A stretch of DNA of 64,000 bases from Phytophthora colocasiae. Its lineage: Eukaryota; Oomycota; Peronosporomycetes; Peronosporales; Peronosporaceae. Made by a program: the position numbers and the translations under genes. Shown here in pieces: positions 1 through 11,300 of this stretch. The DNA is taken from positions 1,240,001-1,304,000 of the forward strand of contig JAGKQI010000099.1 of NCBI GenBank assembly GCA_018806915.1, in the 5' to 3' direction. Positions within the stretch are counted from its first letter, which is position 1. Each line of letters begins with the position of its first letter. The notes below the pieces were generated by a model. The model had not been told where the DNA came from. It saw only the letters and a program-made list of their open reading frames with translations, and ran no database searches.

Positions 1-872
1 TGCTGCGGAGTGCGACGAGTTCGTAAATTTAGTGTGCTTCAATCATTAACTACTCCATTAACAACACTAAGTACACGTAAGGGCTTTCATGTTTACACGT
101 GCACGTTGCTCCGTACGTTTATCCTTTGATGGGACGTGTGTGCACGTGATACAACGTGATTTGAAACATTTCGGGCTTTTAGCTTGCTGCTTCAAAGTAC
201 AATATCATGCATTATTATGTTGCAAGTAGGTTCTTGACGTAGCCCCTTGCAACGCCCTCAGTCGTTATGAATGTTAATTTCGGTTTTCCTTAAAGAAAAT
301 GAGATACAGTACATGTATAACGAACAGTTGGAGGGTCGTTCATTTCTCGGCAGTCTAAAAGAACAGTACATGTACATGTACCGCACCAGAAAAGCACGCA
401 ACAATAACACAACAGAAGATGTACCGTATACGGGCAAAGTTAGGCCTCTACAGAGATCTTGACAGACCATACATGTATGAGCATGCACAAGCATTTTAAC
501 TTTCCTACATGTAGACTTATCAAGGCATTACTTATTTAATACTAGATGAAAATGTACAAAACCAGCTTACACCTACAGCACCAGAACATGCTGCCACGTG
601 CTGTAAGCGTGGCACCAATTCACTGAGGTGAAGTTAACCACCACCACCTACTACCTCGTCGATATGTGTGCGTACGTTTTGTAAAGTACCTTGTAATCTG
701 TGATAATTACAAGATACTTTCACTAATACATGTCATCATGATCTGCAAAACCCAAGTATCACGCATTGTTTTTGTATTGAAGACAAGTAAGAAAACAGTA
801 CCATGTACTAGTACTATGGTACTTCGTCTGCTGGTAATATTTGCTACTTCTGGAGCTCCTCCACTGTGAGCC
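1..872. other. Upstream region of the split RXLR gene, no gene seen
   Basis: No convincing coding sequence is visible; the small ORFs here have no family features. The stretch is rich in short palindromes of the type TACATGTA or GTACATGTAC (about 310, 366-380, 470, 508, 727). They may be promoter elements of the effector gene that follows, but that is inference. Confidence 0.5.
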
Positions 873-890
873 TTCAGTTCCCAATTTCCC
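873..890 (+). promoter_or_regulatory. Oomycete-type initiator (INR) before the split effector
   Basis: The pyrimidine-rich sequence TTCAGTTCCCAATTTCCC lies about 55 bp before the effector ATG at 932. It resembles the oomycete INR (TCA-T-T-pyrimidine core followed by a TTTC-like tract). The intact paralogue has a matching CTTCAGTTCTCAA at the same distance from its ATG, which supports a real shared core promoter. The transcription start would be near 876. Confidence 0.55.
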
Positions 891-931
891 CTCAAGAGCC
901 GAAGTACCAACTCCAAGTCCTGACTCCAACG

Positions 932-1152
932 ATGCGTTTCGCTTTCCTTCTGCTCGTGGCTGCGACCTCCCTTATTGCTTCCAGCGACGCGCTGTCGACA
1001 CAAGCTGATGCCACAAGTCGCCATTTGCGCTCCCACCACAAGAAGAACGCCTACAACGCTGAAGACGAAGAGCGCACGCTCGATAAATCCATTGTCAAGG
1101 CACTTCCTGATCAATTCAAGAAAATGTACAAGTATCCTAGCAACATGGAGAA
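932..1152 (+). pseudogene. RXLR-dEER effector, 5' part (disrupted by transposon)
   Basis: This is the first 73 codons of a secreted oomycete host-targeted effector. A hydrophobic signal peptide covers residues 1 to about 21, followed by RHLR at 30-33 and DEER at 45-48: the RXLR-dEER layout of effectors delivered into plant cells. The ATG at 932 is chosen because it starts the signal peptide directly and aligns with the start of the intact paralogue at 21684; an upstream in-frame ATG at 866 lies before the initiator. Coding is cut at 1152 by a hAT transposon that brings a stop at 1199-1201. The C-terminal part resumes at 18961. Host target unknown. Confidence in the family is high. Confidence 0.9.
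1144..1152. repeat. Left target-site duplication of the hAT element
   Basis: CATGGAGAA immediately precedes the left terminus CAGGGGTCTCC and is repeated at 18952-18960. hAT transposons make 8-bp duplications; the ninth shared base may be chance or part of the terminus. Confidence 0.85.
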
Positions 1153-1302
1153 CAGGGGTCTCCAAAAATGTATTGTTATTGAAAAAGGGGTATTATTGTA
1201 GGGGGACAATAAGGGAGGGAGCGGCCATCTCAATATTTGGCACTTACGCAATTATTGAAAAGGGGGTCTCTATCTACTTCTTACAGATTAAGAACTACGG
1301 TT

Positions 1303-2769
1303 TTAGAGATCTGCTTCTTCTTCGTTGTCGTCCTCAACTGCGCGTTTCACGGCGTTCGAAATCACTTCGTCCGTCACTAAGTCCCAGTTCATCTTCAGGT
1401 AAAGTAAGGTCTCGAGCGTCTCATGACTGATGCTTTTCCGAAGATACCCCAGCATGCACTTAATCTTGGAGAAAAGACGCTCTACTTGTACCGAAGTGGC
1501 TGGCAGCCACGTGAGATCCGAGTATATTGATGCCTCCTTTACGCGCAGTGCAGCTCGAATGTTGATCGACTCCATCACTTCTTTTCCTGTACGCCGTCGT
1601 TTTTTGCCTGATGTCTCCAAGTTGGTTTCCGGTTCTTCTTGGATACGGCGCCGTTTTGCCTTCTTACTGGCAGATTTTGCAGCGCGTGCTGCTACAATTT
1701 CTGGGCGGATGAGTCTAGCCAGCGTTGCGGCTTCTTTGGTGGTTAGGACAGAATCCTGATTATTTTGTACCTTCACGACAGCTCTTTCAAAGTCCTTGGA
1801 CTGAATAATGGTGGCTTCGGTTGATAGGCGTGTCTTCATCTCTGGAAACTCTAACAACAGCTCGTCAAAATATCACGTACCAGGCTCAAAGAGATTTTGT
1901 CGGTTTGTAGCTTCTGCGTTGTCGAATCTAGTATCTTCAGGTCCTCCAAGAGCTGCATGATCTGAACGTGTTCCTCTGCGGATGGCAAGAAGTCGACAAT
2001 GGGTTTGCGCCGATAGTCTGAATCCGGTACGTCCTTGGGAAGATCCCGTTCGACTTGCGTGTCGTTGACGAAAAGATGTAGATACGGCTGGAGTTCTTCG
2101 TACCGACGCAGAAGTCGGAACACCCCACTCCATCGGATTTCATGGAGCGGAACAGGCTTGAGTTTGCAACCGTTCCTTCTCAAAATGGCTATGCGCTTGA
2201 CCGTCTTGAGTTTGCGCTGAAGCGTCGCGATTTTTTATTAAAGGCATGGAAGCTTTAATGTGATCTTGCACAGCAAGGTTGAATCTGTGTGAGGCACAAC
2301 CAATCATGGGAACTCCCGTCCGCTTCGAGATAGCACAGTTAGTGTTCATGTTGTCACACACAACCGCCACTAGATTGCTCAGGTCTAATTTGTAGTGGTC
2401 CAGAATCATATCCAAGAACTGAATGTGCTCGTCAGCTGACATTGATGTTTCGTCCACGAAAGTAGAAAGAGCCAAGAAACGAGTCATCGTCTTAGTAGCC
2501 ACAAATACGGCCAGTGAATGCTGGGCAGAGTCCGTCAAACCGTCAAATATCAGCACGTATTGCTGACTTTTGAGCTCTTCTATAATAGCAGGTTCCATTA
2601 ATTCCACGCAGCTTTTCATTCGCGCGAGAAGTGTTTTCGAGTTGATCTTGTTGTACTTAACCGCTTCTCGAAACACGTCGTCATCGACTGACGAAAATGG
2701 AAGATCCTTAAGCACCACAAGTTTCATCCAACCATGCGTAGTACGGGAGTCCTTATCGACAAACATGTC
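1303..2769 (-). pseudogene. hAT transposase, catalytic and C-terminal part
   Basis: This is the main part of the hAT transposase, which cuts and rejoins the element ends. Read from 2769 downwards it has the first acidic region (LIFDGLTDSAQHSLAVF), the second (VVCDNMNTN), the C-x2-H-x2-N motif (CASHRFNLAV), a long helical insertion and the C-terminal dimerisation motif (LPATSVQVERLFSK) before the stop at 1303-1305. Two frame breaks are visible: in the A/T run near 2234-2240 and in a T run near 1865-1870. Both are homopolymer length changes, so sequencing error is possible. The N-terminal part is at 18457-18672, beyond the Copia insertion. As it stands the gene is inactive. Confidence 0.87.
2765..2769. 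repeat. Left target-site duplication of the Copia block
   Basis: ATGTC lies just before the first LTR (TGTTGCGCCC) and is repeated at 18452-18456 after the last LTR. A 5-bp duplication is normal for Copia integrase. Confidence 0.9.
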
Positions 2770-3196
2770 TGTTGCGCCCGATCTCCACTGGGGAGACCAG
2801 GCGCAGAGGAGAACCCTCTGTGGAGTCAGCTGTGTCGGTAGACAACCGACACATCTGATCTCCAGATGGGTTCAGTGGCTACTGAGCCAACAGATTTGTA
2901 TTTGAGTTAATTAAGGCTATAGTTTAGCTAAGGTTAATCAAGTGACGATACAGTCTGTGGTCAGTTGACAAGTACGTAGCCAAGCTGTGATTGGCTAGTA
3001 CCGTCTCTCTGGAGAGAGGCACCATTTGTGCGATGAGGAACCGGAGGCAAGAGGGAGAGGATTCATTCCTCTCACAACCGCTTTTGCTTCGGACTGAGCA
3101 CGTTCGTAAGGATAGCATAAGTTAGCGGTAGAGAGAGATAAAATCAATAAAGACAGTTGATTAAAGACATTCTCTTAGCGTTTATTCACTTTAACA
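2770..3196 (+). repeat. Copia-A LTR 1
   Basis: The 427-bp LTR begins TGTTGCGCCC and ends CACTTTAACA. The body starts with TTTCAAGTGAGAGTGCC; no standard TGG-starting primer-binding site is obvious there. Confidence 0.93.
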
Positions 3197-3218
3197 TTTC
3201 AAGTGAGAGTGCCAAGTG

Positions 3219-6200
3219 ATGACCAGCAACGCAGCCAGCAACGCCTTCGACAGGCTCGTCTTCCCGAGCGACCCGAAGCAATTCGGTGTCTGGAAGGATT
3301 TGATCATCGGTCATCTGCGCCAGAAAGTGCTGCGCAACGACGTGACGCAGTGGTCAAGGGGCAAGACGAGCCAGCTTTCGCGTACGAGACGCTACTGCAG
3401 AGGCAGTGCATTGTGCCAACGCTCCGAGACGGGTGCGACGAGGCAACGATTCGGGCCAACAAGTGGCAGCAAGTTGTGCTGACCGACCAGGATGCCTACA
3501 TCCGGTCGATGTTAAGTCAGACGCTACCAAGGTCGTACCTTGAGGCGCTGCGCGTCTCTTTCAACGAAGAGAGTCTGCCAGCCGCGTGGGCACGACTGGA
3601 GACAACGTTCGGCAAATCCAACGCGCAAGGAATGGCCACTCTGATTACAGAGTTCGACAAAGCTTTGTCGATGGATTTCAGCTCCGTGGGTGAGCTGATC
3701 CAGCGCGTCAAGGAGGCGCGTAATCGAGTCAATCGCCAGTCGCGTGAAACCCTGGGCAATCTGACGATGATCCCCAACCAGTTTGCGGCCATGAAGGTCC
3801 TGGCTCTGTTTCCAAGCCAGTATTGGGGTAATCAAGTCGACTACAGCGCTCAAGGCTTCTGCCTTGACAAAGTCGAGGCCATGCTACGCAACGTGTTCAT
3901 GAACAAGAGCAGTAGCGAGATTCAAGCGATGACTTCAATGTCGGCAGTACCGGTTCATCACGTGAAAAACCGGGCCAGCTTGGGCAAGCGCAAGATTCCA
4001 AAGAGCGATGAGTGCTTCTACTGCGATGGAAGGTACAATCGCAACGACAGGCCACACAGGAGGGTGGACTGTCCTGCGAAGCAACGTGACGAAGCCAGGG
4101 GCTGTCACCGATCCAACATCTTCCAGAAGGCCAAGGAAACCGGTGTTGCTCATGCGAAGAGCAAAAAGGGCGGATCGAAAAAGAAAGTCCGAGTGGAGAT
4201 TCCGGTGGACGCGGCTTTCGTCAAGCCGTCCAGCAAGCCAACGCCTGTTGCTGCGGCACGTGCAGAAGATCCACTGTGGAACATGCTGACACCGGAACAA
4301 GCCAAGGCCGACATTGATGCGCTGATGGCATCTCCACCCCCAACCCCAGGATCGCCTGTGGTATCGGATACGCCGATGAGTGACGACGACGACGTCGATG
4401 ACTTCGAACCGAAGAAGGTACCGGTGCTTACCGGAAAAGTCTCGGAAGCTTCCAGCAGCATCCAGAAGGCGTCTACCGACATCGAGAAGACGGTAGAGCT
4501 TTGTACCCACAACTGATTGAACGAACAGTTACTGACGTGTCGTGTTGTGATTGGGTGTTAGACTCCGGCTGCGGCTACGGATTAACGGCCGACGAGTCGC
4601 TGTTTGTGCGCAAACAGCCAAGCCAAACGTTTAGTTTTACGTTCGGAGAAGGAGTAAACTTAACAATACACACGTTGGCTCTGTTAAACTCTATTTTTGG
4701 GTCCAGACGGTATTAAACCGTTTCAATTTGATAATATGGCATTAGTTCCAAAGGCAAAAGCCAACATACTAAGTGAGTACTGGCTAAAAGGAAAGGTTAT
4801 CAAATTGTTGAGAGTGCAAATGGACAGTACAAGTTTGTACTGTGGAAGCGTAAGCTAGCATTTGTGGCTATTGCTGTGAATGGAGCTTACTATGTACAAG
4901 GTCGTACACTTAGAGACAGACAGATATACTGTGCAGCAGTAAAGACAAGACCTGTGCAGCCGCTAAGAATGGCAGGTTGTACACAGGTCAAGACTGCTTT
5001 GACTGAGTGGCATGTCAGACTGGGACATCTAAACAGAGACAAGTTGATCGATGTGATGAGTAGCAACCTGATACCAGGGCTCCCTAGTTACAGCAGGACT
5101 GCGCTCACAAAGTTCCATTCTTCTGTCACACATGCACAGAGATGAAGATGCGGAGGATGAGCTACAGGAACATGGTGGGCACGAGAGACAATCGTCCCAT
5201 AAGTACTATCCACATGGACACGAACGGTCCTATCAAAAGCTCGGAGTGTACGGAGCAGTTGGCTCTATCCGATACTTCCTCAGTATCATTGACGATCATA
5301 CATCGTGGCGATGGACATTTGTCCTTCGCAAGAAAACGGAGGTGCAGGTCAAAGTAAAGAACTGTTGACACGTTTAGAACGAGATGGAAAGTTTACAATA
5401 ACACGCATCAGATCCGATGGCGGGACGGAGTTTGTGAACGAAGCACTTAAAACGTATTGCACAAGCAAAGGAATCAGCTTTCAAACATCAAATCCATACA
5501 GTCCAGAGGAAAATGGAGCAGCTGAGAGAGACCACCAAACCAAGATGGGAAAGGTACGGTGCGCTCTAAAAGATGCAGACATGCCGGCTAAGTGGTGGCC
5601 AGAGGCACTCAAATACATGACGTATGTGCAGAATTGCACGCCGATGAGTCGCCTAAAGAACCGAACACCGTATGAATTAGTGAAAGGAACACACCCGGAT
5701 GCAAGAACGCTCCAAGTATGGGGATGTGTCTGCTTTGCATACGTGCCAGAAGCTATCCGAAAGACAAGAAGTTGTCGGCACGAGCCATAAAGTGCAGATT
5801 CTTGGGAATCACCGAAGACACAAAAGGGTTTCGACTTCTGGATGTGCACAACAACAAGTTTATGGTCGCTAGATCAGTGACATTTGACACAGAAAATGCA
5901 TCAGGAATCATCCTAATATCCTTAGGAAAGGATCCAGATAAGTTGACGGATGCTGAGTTGGAAGAGATCGACTCTCTAGATCAAATGTCAACAACGGAGG
6001 AAGTCACTTCCAAAGTTCCTGTCGCCGAGCAAGGCACGGAAAAGTTGTCCAAAGCAGTGGGAGTCAAGCGCAAATCAGTGACAACTACTGAAGCAGTGGG
6101 AGTTCCTCGCGAATCACAGAGAGCAAAGAGAGCTCCTATGGAGGCATCAACGAAGCCACAAAGGACAAGGAAACGTCCAGAACGATACGAAGACTATAAG

Positions 6201-7846
6201 TGTTTTCAAACCCCACATTGATAAGGAAATTGCTGTGGACCAGCTAAGCAATCATGTAGCAGTACCTAGAAGTCTAAAAGAAGATCTGACTGGCGCACAA
6301 AGAAAACAGTGGCGCCAAGCGCTAGACTTAGAGTACGAATCGCTGCTAGAAAATGGCACGTGGAAGCTGACACGCTTACCACCAGGCCAAAAGGCACTGC
6401 CATGCCATTGGGTCCTCGCGGTAAAGTACAACGCGGATGGAACAATCGAACGCTTTAAAGCACGACTTGTAGCACAAGGAAATCACCAAGAATACGGTGT
6501 GGACTGCGATGATGTATACGCACCTGTGGCGCGGTTTGAATCACTCCGGCTAGTTCTGGCTATTGGGACGATCTTGGATTGTCACATTCATCAAATGGAT
6601 GTTAGCACTGCATTCCTCAATGGATCGATGGAAGGCGAACAGCGGGTGTTCATGCATCAACCTCCGGGCTACAGACAGGCTAGACATGAAGGACTAGTGT
6701 GTGAGCTAAGAAAGAGCATTTATGGGCTGAAGCAAGCGCCAAAGATATGGTACAGAGTCTTGCACAAGTTTTTCATGAGCTTAGGTTTTGTCCGATGCAA
6801 CAAGGAGTATTGCATCTATGTCCAAAAGTGGGAGAACATTGGATAATTGTGGTGGTCTATGTTGATGACCTTACCATCATGTCTCGTGACATGAGTTTGA
6901 TCTACCAGTTAAAGAAAGATCTATCTTCGAGATTCAAGATGAAAGATCTCGGAGACATACACTACATCCTGAAGATGGAGGTCCGTAGAAATCGTGCACA
7001 GCGAAAGATGACCATTTCACAGCACAAGTATGTAACCGAACTCTTGAAAAAGTTCAACATGGAGGACTGTACTCCAGTATCTACTCCACAACTCAGAGGA
7101 GTTGAACTAGTAGCAGAGACAGAAATGACAGCTAAAGAAATAGCTGATCAGAAATTTGATTTCCTGGAGGGCTTGTCGGGTCTCTGCAGTATCTAGTGAG
7201 AGGAACTAGACCAGACATTGCCAACGCAGTGAGAGAACTAAGTAAGTTTCTATCGTGTTACAACCACACACACTGGGAGGCAGCACGGAGAGTGCTCAAA
7301 TACTTGAAAGGGACGTCAACGTACGGTCTCCTTCTTGATGGGAATTCGAGAACGGTGACGTATGAAGTGTACACAGACGCAATCTTCGCGTGTCAACCCA
7401 AAGAACGTAAGTCGATTACTGGGTATGTGATCACTATGGCTGGAACCAGTATTTCATGGTGTAGCAGTAAGCAGGCATCAGTTTCTCTTTCGACAGCTGA
7501 GGCTGAACTAATTGCCCTAAGTGAAGGAGCAAAGGAGAGCGAGTGGTTATGGTATCTGCTGAGAGAAATGGGATTTCCTCAAACGCAACCAGTGCAAGTA
7601 TGGTGCGATAGCAAGTCGACCATAAGCACAGTAAAGAATGCAGGAAATCACAAAGCAACAAAGCACATACAAATACGATATTTGTTTACAAGAGATTTAG
7701 TAGAGGAAGGAAGGTTAGATGTACATTACTGTCGGACCGATGACATGGCTGCAGACATCTTAACTAAAGCTCTACCAACAGGACAGTTTGCAAAGCTTCG
7801 CGAACTCATTGGAGTCAAAGACCTAAAGACTACCATCGACACTTAG
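3219..7846 (+). pseudogene. Copia-A unit 1 gag-pol, many frameshifts
   Basis: This is a Copia polyprotein: Gag with a C-x2-C zinc knuckle (near 4014), protease (VLDSGCGYG near 4557), integrase (GGTEF near 5422; PEENGAAERD near 5502), reverse transcriptase (YVDDLTIM near 6860) and RNase H (YTDA near 7372). Compared with units 2 and 3 it has about ten small indels, nearly all in homopolymers: one A missing at 3324, G at 4653, A at 5236, 5357 and 5760, one C gained at 6213, and a short change near 7164. It also has the integrase frameshift at 5118-5122 common to all units. Base substitutions against unit 3 are hard to find. No functional polyprotein can be made as the sequence stands. Confidence 0.88.
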
Positions 7847-7852
7847 TGGGAG

Positions 7853-8279
7853 TGTTGCGCCCGATCTCCACTGGGGAGACCAGGCGCAGAGGAGAACCCT
7901 CTGTGGAGTCAGCTGTGTCGGTAGACAACCGACACATCTGATCTCCAGATGGGTTCAGTGGCTACTGAGCCAACAGATTTGTATTTGAGTTAATTAAGGC
8001 TATAGTTTAGCTAAGGTTAATCAAGTGACGATACAGTCTGTGGTCAGTTGACAAGTACGTAGCCAAGCTGTGATTGGCTAGTACCGTCTCTCTGGAGAGA
8101 GGCACCATTTGTGCGATGAGGAACCGGAGGCAAGAGGGAGAGGATTCATTCCTCTCACAACCGCTTTTGCTTCGGACTGAGCACGTTCGTAAGGATAGCA
8201 TAAGTTAGCGGTAGAGAGAGATAAAATCAATAAAGACAGTTGATTAAAGACATTCTCTTAGCGTTTATTCACTTTAACA
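7853..8279 (+). repeat. Copia-A LTR 2
   Basis: This 427-bp copy appears identical to LTR 1 by eye. It is the 3' LTR of unit 1 and the 5' LTR of unit 2, preceded by the polypurine-like AGTGGGAG. Confidence 0.93.
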
Positions 8280-8301
8280 TTTCAAGTGAGAGTGCCAAGT
8301 G

Positions 8302-11300
8302 ATGACCAGCAACGCAGCCAGCAACGCCTTCGACAGGCTCGTCTTCCCGAGCGACCCGAAGCAATTCGGTGTCTGGAAGGATTTGATCATCGGTCATCTG
8401 CGCCAGAAAAGTGCTGCGCAACGACGTGACGCAGTGGTCAAGGGGCAACACGAGCCAGCTTTCGCGTACGAGACGCTACTGCAGAGGCAGTGCATTGTGC
8501 CAACGCTCCGAGACGGGTGCGACGAGGCAACGATTCGGGCCAACAAGTGGCAGCAAGTTGTGCTGACCGACCAGGATGCCTACATCCGGTCGATGTTAAG
8601 TCAGACGCTACCAAGGTCGTACCTTGAGGCGCTGCGCGTCTCTTTCAACGACGAGAGTCTGCCAGCCGCGTGGGCACGACTGGAGACAACGTTCGGCAAA
8701 TTCAACGCGCAAGGAATGGCCACTCTGATTACAGAGTTCGACAAAGCTTTGTCGATGGATTTCAGCTCCGTGGGTGAGCTGATCCAGCGCGTCAAGGAGG
8801 CGCGTAATCGAGTCAATCGCCAGTCGTGTGAAACCCTGGGCAATCTGACGATGATCCCCAACCAGTTTGCGGCCATGAAGGTCCTGGCTCTGTTTCCAAG
8901 CCAGTATTGGGGTAATCAAGTCGACTACAGCTCTCAAGGCTTCTGCCTTGACAAAGTCGAGGCCATGCTACGCAACGTGTTCATGAACAGGAGCAGTAGC
9001 GAGATTCAAGCAATGACTTCGATGTCGGCAGTACCGGTTCATCACGTGAAAAACCGGGCCAGCTTGGGCAAGCGCAAGATTCCAAAGAGCGATGAGTGCT
9101 TCTACTGCGATGGAACGTAAAATCGCAACCACAGGCCACACAGGAGGGTGGACTGTCCTGCGAAGCAACGTGACGAAGCAAGGGGCTGTCACCGATCCAA
9201 CATCTTCAAGAAGGCCAAGGAAACCGGTGTTGCTCATGCGAAGAGCAAAAAGGGCGGATCGAAAAGAAAGTCCGAGTGGAGATTCCGGTGGACGCGGCTT
9301 TCGTCAAGCCGTCCAGCAAGCCAACGCCTGTTGCTGCGGCACGTGCAGAAGATCCACTGTGGAACATGCTGACACCGGAACTAGCCAAGTCCTACATTGT
9401 TGCGCTGATGGCTTCTCCACCCCCAATCCCAGGATCGCCTGTGGTATCGGATACGCCGATGAGTGACGACGACGACGTCGATGACTTCGAACCGAAGAAG
9501 GTACCGGTGCTTACCGGAAAAGTCTCGGAAGCTTCCAGCAGCATCCAGAAGGCGTCTACCGACATCGAGAAGACGGTAAGAGCTTTGTACCCACAACTGA
9601 TTGAACGAACAGTTACTGACGTGTCGTGTTGTGATTGGGTGTTAGACTCCGGCTGCGGCTACGGATTAACGGCCGACGAGTCGCTGTTTGTGCGCAAACA
9701 GCCAAGCCAAACGTTTAGTTTTACGTTCGGAGAAGGGAGTAAACTTAACAATACACACGTTGGCTCTGTTAAACTCTATTTTTGGGTCCAGACGGTATTA
9801 AACCGTTTCAATTTGATAATATGGCATTAGTTCCAAAGGCAAAAGCCAACATACTAAGTGAGTACTGGCTAAAAGGAAAGGTTATCAAATTGTTGAGAGT
9901 GCAAATGGACAGTACAAGTTTGTACTGTGGAAGCGTAAGCTAGCATTTGTGGCTATTGCTGTGAATGGAGCTTACTATGTACAAGGTCGTACACTTAGAG
10001 ACAGACAGATATACTGTGCAGCAGTAAAGACAAGACCTGTGCAGCCGCTAAGAATGGCAGGTTGTACACAGGTCAAGACTGCTTTGACTGAGTGGCATGT
10101 CAGACTGGGACATCTAAACAGAGACAAGTTGATCGATGTGATGAGTAGCAACCTGATACCAGGGCTCCTAGTTACAGCAGGACTGCGCTCACAAAGTTCC
10201 ATTCTTCTGTCACACATGCACAGAGATGAAGATGCGGAGGATGAGCTACAGGAACATGGTGGGCACGAGAGACAATCGTCCCATAAGTACTATCCACATG
10301 GACACGAACGGTCCTATCAAAAAGCTCGGAGTGTACGGAGCAGTTGGCTCTATCCGATACTTCCTCAGTATCATTGACGATCATACATCGTGGCGATGGA
10401 CATTTGTCCTTCGCAAGAAAACGGAGGTGCAGGTCAAAGTAAAAGAACTGTTGACACGTTTAGAACGAGATGGAAAGTTTACAATAACACGCATCAGATC
10501 CGATGGCGGGACGGAGTTTGTGAACGAAGCACTTAAAACGTATTGCACAAGCAAAGGAATCAGCTTTCAAACATCAAATCCATACAGTCCAGAGGAAAAT
10601 GGAGCAGCTGAGAGAGACCACCAAACCAAGATGGGAAAGGTACGGTGCGCTCTAAAAGATGCAGACATGCCGGCTAAGTGGTGGCCAGAGGCACTCAAAT
10701 ACATGACGTATGTGCAGAATTGCACGCCGATGAGTCGCCTAAAGAACCGAACACCGTATGAATTAGTGAAAGGAACACACCCGGATGCAAGAACGCTCCA
10801 AGTATGGGGATGTGTCTGCTTTGCATACGTGCCAGAAGCTATCCGAAAAGACAAGAAGTTGTCGGCACGAGCCATAAAGTGCAGATTCTTGGGAATCACC
10901 GAAGACACAAAAGGGTTTCGACTTCTGGATGTGCACAACAACAAGTTTATGGTCGCTAGATCAGTGACATTTGACACAGAAAATGCATCAGGAATCATCC
11001 TAATATCCTTAGGAAAGGATCCAGATAAGTTGACGGATGCTGAGTTGGAAGAGATCGACTCTCTAGATCAAATGTCAACAACGGAGGAAGTCACTTCCAA
11101 AGTTCCTGTCGCCGAGCAAGGCACGGAAAAGTTGTCCAAAGCAGTGGGAGTCAAGCGCAAATCAGTGACAACTACTGAAGCAGTGGGAGTTCCTCGCGAA
11201 TCACAGAGAGCAAAGAGAGCTCCTATGGAGGCATCAACGAAGCCACAAAGGACAAGGAAACGTCCAGAACGATACGAAGACTATAAGTGTTTTCAAACCC

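Noticed and set aside
2924..3118. Identical 64-codon minus-strand ORF repeated at 2924, 8007, 13089 and 18179
   Set aside because: It lies wholly inside the Copia-A LTR and repeats only because the LTR repeats; no protein feature.
3935..4510. Long minus-strand ORFs opposite Copia-A gag
   Set aside because: They are antisense shadows of gag and repeat with each unit.
7434..7661. Minus-strand 75-codon ORF, repeated at 12517 and 17606
   Set aside because: Antisense of the RNase H region; no independent support.
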